NCBI GenBank assembly: GCA_934462715.1
Contig: CAKSIJ010000015.1
Coordinates: 8,097 to 72,096, forward strand
Source: an uncultured Clostridia bacterium
GTDB lineage: Bacteria > Bacillota > Clostridia > UBA1381
Direction of reading: 5' to 3'
DNA length: 64,000 nucleotides
This document shows, piece after piece, positions 35,557-43,784 of the stretch. The notes under the pieces are model-generated. The model was not told the origin of the DNA and searched no databases. It was given only the letters and a program-made list of their open reading frames with translations. Positions within the stretch are counted from its first letter, which is position 1. Every line of letters starts with the position of its first letter. Made by a program: the position numbers and the translations under genes.

Positions 35557-38370
35557 TTAAGGAACTGCTATAATATCCGTAAGCACCTTTCTGTTTTCTG
35601 CCGCACTCCAGATATAATACTGAATTTTATAATTTTCGTCTACATATGGCAGCGTCATCTGTCCAGATAAAACGGTTTTTTCCTCGCCTCTTTTAATGGT
35701 TCCGCTGTCATGAATATAGCCGTACTGTCCGCCGGTTTTTGTATCAACTATCGCAGCACCGATAAAATAGGGTTCATTTTCCGCACCTGCGTAGTTTCTC
35801 ATCTTTAACTGCAAGATAACGGTTGAATTCTGCGCCTCTGTGAGATCCTCTATCACCTTGCCTGTTGAAGCGTTTAAAACAGTGCTTTCAAACTCAAAAT
35901 CCAAAGGATGTGTTTTAAAGCTGATTTCATAGTTCTTGTCGATATTGTAGGTATCCTTTGTTATATCTATAGTTGCGCAAACCTTGTAGACTTTTTCATA
36001 TTCAAGGTTGGCGTTTGGCTTTATAACCGCATAGCTTTTATCATTTTCCACATCTGCGGTAATTGTTGAGGGAATTATGTTGCCCTCCTCGTCCTTTATG
36101 TAGAGATTCTCATACGTTATTGAGCTTTTATCAACCTTTGTGCTGAAATTAACTCTTATTTCCGGCATAAGGTCAATATCCTCTGCCCCGTCCTCTATCG
36201 AGAATCCTTCAACCGAAGCCTGTTCAATCTTCCTAACAAAAATATCATCAATATAATAGTCTGTCATCATATCCGATTGATTTTGGTCGCCGATTGCAAG
36301 GTATAAGCCGTCAATTCCTTGCGCCTTTGACGTAAATACAATACCTCTGCCGCTTTCTGTGTAAGGCATTTTTGTTATTGTGTCGATATATTTTGCGTCA
36401 TATCCGACACGCTTGTTGACTGTATCCACTACATAAGTTATTTCATAAAAATCATTTGAAAAACTAAGCTTATTCATAAAATATGTGCGTGTTCCTATTG
36501 ACAGATAATTTACGTGCCTTGCCGGAACAACTTCTGTCGTACCTGACATCGGAGTAAAGAATTTTGTAGTGCCTATCCAGCTTTTCGGGAATTTTACCTT
36601 GAATTTTATTTCATAAAGTCCCGGTCCTCCGTTCGGGAATCGGAAATGCACCCCCTGCTTTGCTTCACGGGCAATGCGGAACGCTTTGTTTCCGTTTTCC
36701 TCTGTAACAATGCCGGCACCCTGTTGTATGTATTGCTCATACATTTTCGGCGCAAGCTGCTTCATATAGTCTATACCGTCTGTATTTTCAAAATCCTCGC
36801 TGAAAATCAGATTATCATATTTTGCATAAACGGTCATATCACCTGTAATTCCGGTTCCGTCAAACGGATTGGTCAATTCGGGATCCAAGTACCAGCCGGC
36901 AAAACCGAAGCCCTGCTTACTTGTTTTAGGAAGCTCTGCAATATCTTCAAGAGTGTATATCGGCGCAACATCTTCTCCGCCTCTTGTATCAAAGGTTACT
37001 TTGTACTGCTTTGTCCATGCCGCATATACCGTTATATCCTCGGTAACTCCGCTGCCGTCAAACGGCTTTGTCAACTCTTGATCCCAAAACCAGCCGTCAA
37101 AACGGTGTCCGAGCCATACGGCAGTCGGTATATTTTTCAATGTTCCTATTGTATATCTTGCCTCAAGCGGTTCGCCGCCGTTAGTTTCAAATTCAACCTT
37201 GTTTGCCCAGAGCCATTCTGCATAAACTGTCATATCGCCCGTTACACCCGTTCCGTCAAACGGTTCGGTCAGCTCAGGATCTTTATACCAACCCTGAAAT
37301 TCATATCTTTCTGTTGTCGGATACGGTAGTTCAACGGTATCGGTAACGGTAGTTCCGACAAGATCGTCTCCCTTTCCCTCTCCGACCACAAAACTTATGG
37401 TATGAACCTTAAGCCATTTTGCGTAAACCGTCATATCGCCGTCCACACCCGTTCCGTCAAACGGTTTGGTCAATTCTTCATCTCTGTACCAGCCGTCAAA
37501 CTGCCAGCCTCCGTCTTTTGTGAGCTGTACGTCCGGAAGCTTAACGCTGTCAAAAATGGTTGACGCCTGATCCACTGTTTCGTTTGCGCCGTTTGTTTCA
37601 AACGTTACCTTTTTGCTCGCAAGCTGTTTTATATAAATATTGTCAAGCAAGAAATTATCACCGTCATTAGGCTCATAATATCTTCCTGCTCCCAAACTGA
37701 CTCTTATTCTTGTCCATTGATTTGTCTTAGGGAACTCATCAACGCTGTATTCAAGTTTCATCATTTCGCCATCTGTTTTTTCACCGGTTATCTGAACCAT
37801 TCCAAAATTGTTTCCGATATCGAGAACTGCCTTTACGGTGATATATCCCTTAAACTCATGGTCTATCAAAAACCTATCTTGATTACGCGTTTTACCCAGC
37901 ACGACCGGTCCTCTGTCGTTAGCGTCCCAACCAAACACGCTATAACCTCCGCCGTAATTCAACAGCAGATTCATAGATGGAACCATTGTCATACCTTTGC
38001 GTGAAGGTTTAAAGCTGAAAGAGACTTCATATGCAGTACCGTCTGTTTTTATTTCAACCGAATTAATGATTCCTCTTTGAATAATGTTTCCTCCTACGCC
38101 GGACTGATAATCCATATCCGTAGATGTATAAAGATATTTCATAGCCTTGTTGCCGTTCTTTTCGGTCACAAGTTCCTGCGAAAAGTAATCATACTTTGAC
38201 GATATACTGCTTGGTATATCATATATCGACTTATCGTATTCGTCCGATTCAAAATCCTCCATATAGAGTATTTTATCAACATTTTCGGATTCCTCCGCAA
38301 AGGCAAGCGGAGCTGCCGAAAGTGTAATGCTTGCCGCAAGCATTGCAGCTATAATTTTTTTAATTTCCAT
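35557..38370 (-). CDS. Secreted InlB-repeat protein with LamG-like and Ig-like domains
   Basis: 937 residues. Signal peptide at 1-25 (ending PLAFA). A jellyroll-like binding region at about 35-250 (YMEDFESDEY, LLDNIYIKQL) is followed by four Listeria-Bacteroides (Flg_new) repeats from about 255 to 525, each with a FDGWYxDxELTxPFDGTGVTGDMTVYAxW core. Then come a second jellyroll-like region and a Big_5-type Ig domain (about 750-850). There is no SLH, LPXTG or dockerin. Likely a secreted glycan-binding or adhesive protein; no enzyme site is seen. Start at 38370 follows GGAGGAAA. Confidence 0.82.
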   Translation of the reverse strand: MEIKKIIAAMLAASITLSAAPLAFAEESENVDKILYMEDFESDEYDKSIYDIPSSISSKYDYFSQELVTEKNGNKAMKYLYTSTDMDYQSGVGGNIIQRGIINSVEIKTDGTAYEVSFSFKPSRKGMTMVPSMNLLLNYGGGYSVFGWDANDRGPVVLGKTRNQDRFLIDHEFKGYITVKAVLDIGNNFGMVQITGEKTDGEMMKLEYSVDEFPKTNQWTRIRVSLGAGRYYEPNDGDNFLLDNIYIKQLASKKVTFETNGANETVDQASTIFDSVKLPDVQLTKDGGWQFDGWYRDEELTKPFDGTGVDGDMTVYAKWLKVHTISFVVGEGKGDDLVGTTVTDTVELPYPTTERYEFQGWYKDPELTEPFDGTGVTGDMTVYAEWLWANKVEFETNGGEPLEARYTIGTLKNIPTAVWLGHRFDGWFWDQELTKPFDGSGVTEDITVYAAWTKQYKVTFDTRGGEDVAPIYTLEDIAELPKTSKQGFGFAGWYLDPELTNPFDGTGITGDMTVYAKYDNLIFSEDFENTDGIDYMKQLAPKMYEQYIQQGAGIVTEENGNKAFRIAREAKQGVHFRFPNGGPGLYEIKFKVKFPKSWIGTTKFFTPMSGTTEVVPARHVNYLSIGTRTYFMNKLSFSNDFYEITYVVDTVNKRVGYDAKYIDTITKMPYTESGRGIVFTSKAQGIDGLYLAIGDQNQSDMMTDYYIDDIFVRKIEQASVEGFSIEDGAEDIDLMPEIRVNFSTKVDKSSITYENLYIKDEEGNIIPSTITADVENDKSYAVIKPNANLEYEKVYKVCATIDITKDTYNIDKNYEISFKTHPLDFEFESTVLNASTGKVIEDLTEAQNSTVILQLKMRNYAGAENEPYFIGAAIVDTKTGGQYGYIHDSGTIKRGEEKTVLSGQMTLPYVDENYKIQYYIWSAAENRKVLTDIIAVP

Positions 38371-38392
38371 GTAAATTTCCTCCAAAAGCTTT

Positions 38393-38417
38393 GGGGAACC
38401 GCTTTAGGCGGCTCCCC
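38393..38417 (-). promoter_or_regulatory. Intercistronic hairpin without T-run
   Basis: GGGGA-GCCGC pairs with GCGGT-TCCCC around CTAAA, between the two InlB-repeat genes and just before the Shine-Dalgarno GGAGG. Lacking a U-tract it is more likely an mRNA-processing or stability element, or a translation modulator, than a terminator. Confidence 0.6.
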
Positions 38418-38432
38418 ACCGTCTTTAAGTGC

Positions 38433-41400
38433 CTATTTAATTTCTGTCTTTTCCGCAAGCGGATTGAGTGTGTTCAGTCCGTCAAGCGTAATCATGCTTA
38501 TAGTGTCGCTTTCCTCTGCATTTGAGGGAACTTCAATTTCAACAGATTGCTCCGATTCAGCGTTTGCGTCAATCGTCTTTTGAGCCTCTGCCGTACAGCT
38601 CTTTAATGCGTTTCCGCTGTAAAGTCCGAATACGGATACATAGTTTACGGAATCCTCAACATTGTTTCTGAGCTTAAATGTTACGTTAATCTTCTGATTT
38701 GCATTATCCTTAAGGTTTGTAAATGCGCTTCCGTCATAATTCTTAACGGTTACTTCAAATACGCTGAGTGCCAGACCGCGTGTTGTGAACTTGGTCACAA
38801 AGTCCTCAGTCATGTTGTATACAAGATTCTTTACGTCCTTTGAAACCTTAACGGTATACTCGCTTCTGATGTTGAGTCTTCTGTTAAAGGTAATTCTTGC
38901 TATAGTCTTGCCGTTAATCTTATCTGTCGAAACATTGTAATCCTCCTCCGAAAGATTGAGAGCTCCGGAGTAAACGGTTACTGTTGACTTGTTTATTGTG
39001 TTTGTGTCCATAAGGCTGTCAAAATACAGCTTGATTTCGGGTGTAAGGTCAACGCCTGTCGCACCGTCCTGCGGGTCAGCCGTAACTGTCGGATTTGTCT
39101 GCCAGAGAGCATAAACCGTCATATCATCTCTTACATCGGTGTTTATAAACGGTATTGTGCAGCCCTCGTCTGTGTACCAGCCGATAAATCCGTAGTTTTC
39201 TCTTGTCGGTTCTTCCGGAAGCTCAACGTTTCCGAGCTTATCGCTTGTTTTTGTTATGCTTTCTCTGCCGTCCATGAAATTAAAGGTTACTTCATGCGCT
39301 TCTGCCTGTCTGATATAAATATCGTCAAGCAACACACTTGTTTTGTCTGCCGGTTCATGATATTTGCCGAGATTGAATATAAATCTCAGATTCTTCCACT
39401 GTGAATCAGCTGAAATATCCACCGTTTCGGCATATTCTCTGTGTATTAAATTTCCGTCTGTTTTCTGTGCATTAACAAACACCTTTCCGTTTAATGTTTT
39501 TCCCTCGTCTGTAAATTCAACTATTGCTCTTACAGTTACATATCCGTTAATGTCAGCGGTCAAAAATTCTTTATCATCATCTGTGAAACGATTTTTACCC
39601 AATGCCACAGGACCGCGATCATTGCCGTCCCATGCAAATAAACTAAAGCTTCCGCCGTGATTCTTAAGTATAAACACCTCCGGTACAAAACCGACTCCCT
39701 TTGTCGGCTTGAATGAATATCCGATTTCATATGATGTTCCGTCTTTCTTAACTTCAACATCTTCTATGGTGTAATTCATTACTTTAGAAGCAGGTGTATA
39801 TGCTGTATCTGTTTTGTTGTACTGATACTTCATCGCTCTGTTGCCGTTTTCTTCAGTTACTACTTCTGCGGTATAATAATCTTTTGCTTGTGCAGACCTT
39901 AACCAACCACTGTGGTAGTCGTCATCTTCAAAGTTTTCTCTGTAAATCATATTGATCCACTTTGCGTAAAGTGTTATGTCTGCATCAATAGTTGTCTTTG
40001 TAAACGGAATCGTCAAATCCGCATCCTCATACCAGCCGTCAAAGCCGAGTAAGCCGTTTGTCGGGATCTTATCGGAAATATCAACGTCACCTGTTGTTTC
40101 AATCGGATCAATTGTGCTTTCTGTCGAGTTGGTTACGAACGTAATCTTGTGGAGCTTTGTCCATTTTGCATAAACCGTCATGTCGCCGGTAATGCCTGTT
40201 CCGTTAAACGGAATTGTGCAGTCTTTATCCTTGAACCAATCGATTGCCCAGCCGTCCTTTTTGATAACAGGTAATGTGATGTAATCCGATATTGTGGATA
40301 TAGGCTCTTGGGTGATTGTTTCATCGTTGGTTACAAATGTAACTGTCTTTGTTTTAACTGTTGTTACATAAAAATCATCAATGCATAATTCGGTTCCCCG
40401 CGGTGCGTCTTGATTCCAGAGCAAGGATGCCGAAATTGGCATGATATGTGACATATAACGCTTTGTTGAGCCTGTATAGTACTTAAACTGATACTCTTTT
40501 TCACTAATAACTTCTTCTCCTGTTTCTGCGTCAATGTACTTTACAACGCCTATCGCAGCCGTATATGCGTCTTTTCCCATATTATCCGCCGCAACCTCCA
40601 CTGTCGGATTTATGAAAAACTGTGAAGATATATATGTGCCGGGTTTAATGCTTGACTTTTTAATTTCTATCTTATTGTTAGTATTCCCCAAGCTCAGTGT
40701 ATATGTTATATCATTTCCTGCGATATTTGTTTTCCACTGTGAAATACTTGACCAATCACGTTTATCCCAATGATTTCCCGTTGCTGTTATATTCATGAAT
40801 GATTCCGTTTTTGCTTCAATCGGCTTGAATCTATATCCGATTTCATATGCATCTGTTGTGGGTTGCATTCCGCTCGTAGTATTTTCGTCATAGTTTGAAA
40901 ACTTAATTTTCTGGTCTATATCGAATATAGTTCTCATGTTGTTATTGAAAGCAGTGCCGTTACGTGTGTATTTTATGTAACTGTTTCCGTCTGCGTCCGT
41001 TGCTGCTTCGCTGTCCCATAAATCCGATAAACCGCTGTCATAAACATCGGGATATGCTCTGCCATCAACACCCACATAGTACAGATAATCACTTTCCGAC
41101 CACTTTGCATAAAGCGTTTTGTTTTCCGTTACCGATGTACCGTCATAAAGATTTGTACATTCGGGTTCTGTATACCAACCGTCAAGCTTGTAACCCGCCC
41201 TTGCCGGCGCCGGAAGCTTGTCGGCTCTTCCCGTGCTTTGCAAAACAAGTACATCATCTGCCGATATACCCTCTGCCTGTGTATCAAATGACAGTGTGTA
41301 TGCGTCAAGCCATTTTGCATAAACATTCATATTTTCCGTAATTCCCGTTCCGTCAAATGGCTGCGTGAGTTCTGCGTCCTTGTACCAGCCGTCGAAAATA

Positions 41401-42284
41401 GAGTCTGTTTTTGATACTGCCGGGAACCAGCCTGAATTGATTTCTCCCGATGGGGTTGATACCTGAATCGAATTCTCACCGTTATTCAAGTTAAAAGTAA
41501 CGGTTTTATAGGAATCGGACTCTTTAAAGTATACATTATCTATCATAAAGCTGTCGCCGTCGTTCATATTTGTATTACCGGTAAGGAACATACGTATATT
41601 AAACAAATTACCCCATAAATCCACACCATTTTGTTCGGATATTTTCTCCGTAACGACTTTACCTTCGTCATCAGTATAGCTTCTGTATACCTGTGCAATG
41701 GTATTTTTGGTATTCTTGCCGGCATCGTTTCTAAGATATACCTTAACATCTACCCACTTGCCGTTAATCATGCTCACATTTTTTCCGCCCGGTGTTGTAA
41801 GCATATTGTTTGCGTATTGGAAATAAATATTTGCATTTGGCGATGACGTATTTGGACACAAGCTCATAAATCTCTGTGATACGGTAGCCAGTGCTGTATC
41901 CATTTTATAGCTGAAGCCATACTCGTACCAATTGTCAGCCGGTGTTATTCTATCCGCAAGCGGCTTGGAAAGCTGGAACGGATCGCCATTTATATTTGAA
42001 CTCAGTGTTTTTGTTCCGCCGGCACTGTCAAATTTATATTTCAGTGCATGGTTGCCCGTTCCCGTACCGTCGTCTTCAAGCGAAACGGTCCAATCCTCTG
42101 AGGTTCTTTTCAAATCTGCACCGTATAAACCGCGGGTTGACAAAGCAAATCCCTCAGGAATCTCCGTAATATTTTCAAAATCATAGTTAAAGTCAAGCTC
42201 AGAAGCCGCCATCACCTGCATTGGCAAAAGCGATGCCGTCATCGCCAAACTTAACAATCCTGCTAAAATTCTTGTTTTTTTCAT
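38433..42284 (-). CDS. Giant secreted InlB-repeat protein with three jellyroll-like segments
   Basis: 1283 residues. Signal peptide at 1-26 (ending PMQVMAA). Three jellyroll-like regions (starting near DFNYDFENIT, YYVGVDGRAYPD and IYRENFEDDDY) alternate with Flg_new repeats of the FDGWYxDxxLTxPFxGTxxTxDMTVYAKW type, about five in all. A Big_5-like domain (VTADPQDGATGVDLTPEIKLYFD) lies near 1060-1170. It is a longer paralogue of the next gene, with shared sequence such as FAWDGNDRGPVALGK. No wall-anchor motif or catalytic motif is seen. Start MKKTRILAG follows AAGGAGG. Confidence 0.82.
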   Translation of the reverse strand: MKKTRILAGLLSLAMTASLLPMQVMAASELDFNYDFENITEIPEGFALSTRGLYGADLKRTSEDWTVSLEDDGTGTGNHALKYKFDSAGGTKTLSSNINGDPFQLSKPLADRITPADNWYEYGFSYKMDTALATVSQRFMSLCPNTSSPNANIYFQYANNMLTTPGGKNVSMINGKWVDVKVYLRNDAGKNTKNTIAQVYRSYTDDEGKVVTEKISEQNGVDLWGNLFNIRMFLTGNTNMNDGDSFMIDNVYFKESDSYKTVTFNLNNGENSIQVSTPSGEINSGWFPAVSKTDSIFDGWYKDAELTQPFDGTGITENMNVYAKWLDAYTLSFDTQAEGISADDVLVLQSTGRADKLPAPARAGYKLDGWYTEPECTNLYDGTSVTENKTLYAKWSESDYLYYVGVDGRAYPDVYDSGLSDLWDSEAATDADGNSYIKYTRNGTAFNNNMRTIFDIDQKIKFSNYDENTTSGMQPTTDAYEIGYRFKPIEAKTESFMNITATGNHWDKRDWSSISQWKTNIAGNDITYTLSLGNTNNKIEIKKSSIKPGTYISSQFFINPTVEVAADNMGKDAYTAAIGVVKYIDAETGEEVISEKEYQFKYYTGSTKRYMSHIMPISASLLWNQDAPRGTELCIDDFYVTTVKTKTVTFVTNDETITQEPISTISDYITLPVIKKDGWAIDWFKDKDCTIPFNGTGITGDMTVYAKWTKLHKITFVTNSTESTIDPIETTGDVDISDKIPTNGLLGFDGWYEDADLTIPFTKTTIDADITLYAKWINMIYRENFEDDDYHSGWLRSAQAKDYYTAEVVTEENGNRAMKYQYNKTDTAYTPASKVMNYTIEDVEVKKDGTSYEIGYSFKPTKGVGFVPEVFILKNHGGSFSLFAWDGNDRGPVALGKNRFTDDDKEFLTADINGYVTVRAIVEFTDEGKTLNGKVFVNAQKTDGNLIHREYAETVDISADSQWKNLRFIFNLGKYHEPADKTSVLLDDIYIRQAEAHEVTFNFMDGRESITKTSDKLGNVELPEEPTRENYGFIGWYTDEGCTIPFINTDVRDDMTVYALWQTNPTVTADPQDGATGVDLTPEIKLYFDSLMDTNTINKSTVTVYSGALNLSEEDYNVSTDKINGKTIARITFNRRLNIRSEYTVKVSKDVKNLVYNMTEDFVTKFTTRGLALSVFEVTVKNYDGSAFTNLKDNANQKINVTFKLRNNVEDSVNYVSVFGLYSGNALKSCTAEAQKTIDANAESEQSVEIEVPSNAEESDTISMITLDGLNTLNPLAEKTEIK

Positions 42285-42306
42285 TATTATGTATTCCTCC
42301 TTAATA

Positions 42307-43782
42307 TTACTTTTCATTTTTTGCCAGAAATTCTTTTATCTGTCTTTCAAGCTCACGCTTGATAACCTCTGCTCCCGCTCCGTCCAATTCACGGTCATAT
42401 TTTTCCCAATACGTTTCTGGATCTGCTGTGCCGTTGCTTATCAGTGTATACTTCGCACCGACCTCTGTGCAGCTGTTCATTTTATCCTTTATGCCCGAAT
42501 CGTCCGGCAGCCATCCAAACAGCGGCGACTTTACGGAGCTTGTGTTTATCCGTTTGGTTTCCTCCCAAACGTCACTGTCCTGTTCACTGTCGGTATATAT
42601 GATAAACTGATTGCCGAACAGCCATGTGTTATAAGAAAAACTGTTCCCGTTTCTCCGTACAACATTATCGGAAAGCTTTTCATAATGCTTTCCCTCGATA
42701 CCGTAGGTCAGCAAATTCAATATATCCGGTTCTGTGTTTACCAATTCCAGAAGCTTTAGCGAATCGATAGGATATTTGGAATTTGCACTTATCGCCGTCA
42801 TGGCTCCCTGTACCGAATTAGTTGTCATATACGGCTCTGTAACCTGCACCGCATACACATCATTGCCTGTCATCATTTTTCTTTGCCTTTCAACTCCCGG
42901 CTTATACGCTTCAAACCATACGGCGTATTTGCCTGCCGCCAGCTCGTCTGCGCTGTCTATCGCAACTGCGGCGTCCTTTCTGATATAACCCTTGTTGTAC
43001 CAGTCGTATATTGTTTTCGCCGCTTTGTATACGTCTTTGCGTTCAGTCAGTTTTTTGGCACTGATAACACCGTTTTCATTTACAATATCAATAGTTCCGA
43101 CCGTCATTTCCGCATGTATGTTATCATCAAGAGAGCCGAAGCCCTTGTATCCCCAGTTCATTCTTACCGGATATACATCTGTTTCGTTCTCCTTAACCGC
43201 CTTTAAAAATGGCTCTATATCATATGTCGAACGGACAGCGGATATATCGAAATTGTATTTGTCCACAAGGTTTTTATCAAATATCACAGCCGTTGAGGAC
43301 GCCGAAATCTGCTGATTCGGCACTGTATAAGTTTTTCCGTTTATCTTTGTTCCCTCCCAAAGATACTCCGGAATTTCTTTCTTTAATTTCGGAGCGTATT
43401 CCAAAAGTGCGTCCAAATCCGTAAAATAGCTGTCATACACCTTTAAATTGTACAAATCGATCCAACCGGTAAAAAACAAATCAAATTCTTCTCCCGATTC
43501 GATTTTGGCATTGATTCTGTTGGCGTAGTCATATTCCGAGGGCACAAAATCAAATTTAACGCCGACTCCGAGCTTTTTTTCGGTTATCTCATTTATCTTT
43601 CTTTCAACCAAATCAAATTCATTGCTTCTCTGCCCCGGAACAAGCCATTTTAAAACAGGCTTGCTTTGCGGCGTTCCCGAACAACCCATACATACCGTCA
43701 ATATAAATAATGACATCAATCCCGACAGTGTTTTGTTTCTTTTAATCTTTATCACCTCCCTTTTGTTAATCTGAGAATTCAT
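42307..43782 (-). CDS. Second extracellular sugar-binding lipoprotein
   Basis: 491 residues from ATG 43782. A long basic n-region precedes the hydrophobic segment and the lipid Cys in TVCMGCSG. VLKWLVPGQRSNEFDLVERKINEI and SGEEFDLFFTGWIDLY show the family 1 binding-protein fold, with the same C-terminal helical tail as the protein at 32200. Two Shine-Dalgarno sites exist: GGGAGG before the ATG, and a better GGAGGTGAT followed eight bases on by ATT, which would give a normal short signal peptide. No permease is next to it, so it may share the two at 33686-35541. Confidence 0.88.
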   Translation of the reverse strand: MNSQINKREVIKIKRNKTLSGLMSLFILTVCMGCSGTPQSKPVLKWLVPGQRSNEFDLVERKINEITEKKLGVGVKFDFVPSEYDYANRINAKIESGEEFDLFFTGWIDLYNLKVYDSYFTDLDALLEYAPKLKKEIPEYLWEGTKINGKTYTVPNQQISASSTAVIFDKNLVDKYNFDISAVRSTYDIEPFLKAVKENETDVYPVRMNWGYKGFGSLDDNIHAEMTVGTIDIVNENGVISAKKLTERKDVYKAAKTIYDWYNKGYIRKDAAVAIDSADELAAGKYAVWFEAYKPGVERQRKMMTGNDVYAVQVTEPYMTTNSVQGAMTAISANSKYPIDSLKLLELVNTEPDILNLLTYGIEGKHYEKLSDNVVRRNGNSFSYNTWLFGNQFIIYTDSEQDSDVWEETKRINTSSVKSPLFGWLPDDSGIKDKMNSCTEVGAKYTLISNGTADPETYWEKYDRELDGAGAEVIKRELERQIKEFLAKNEK

Positions 43783-43784
43783 TT

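Noticed and set aside
36646..37329. 227-residue frame antisense to the InlB-repeat gene
   Set aside because: Cys- and Phe-rich shadow opposite the repeat region, with no ribosome site or promoter; the minus-strand gene explains the sequence.
35557..42284. CRISPR array or tandem DNA repeats in the InlB-repeat region
   Set aside because: The repeats are protein-level modules of about 70 residues inside open frames; no short evenly spaced direct DNA repeats are present.
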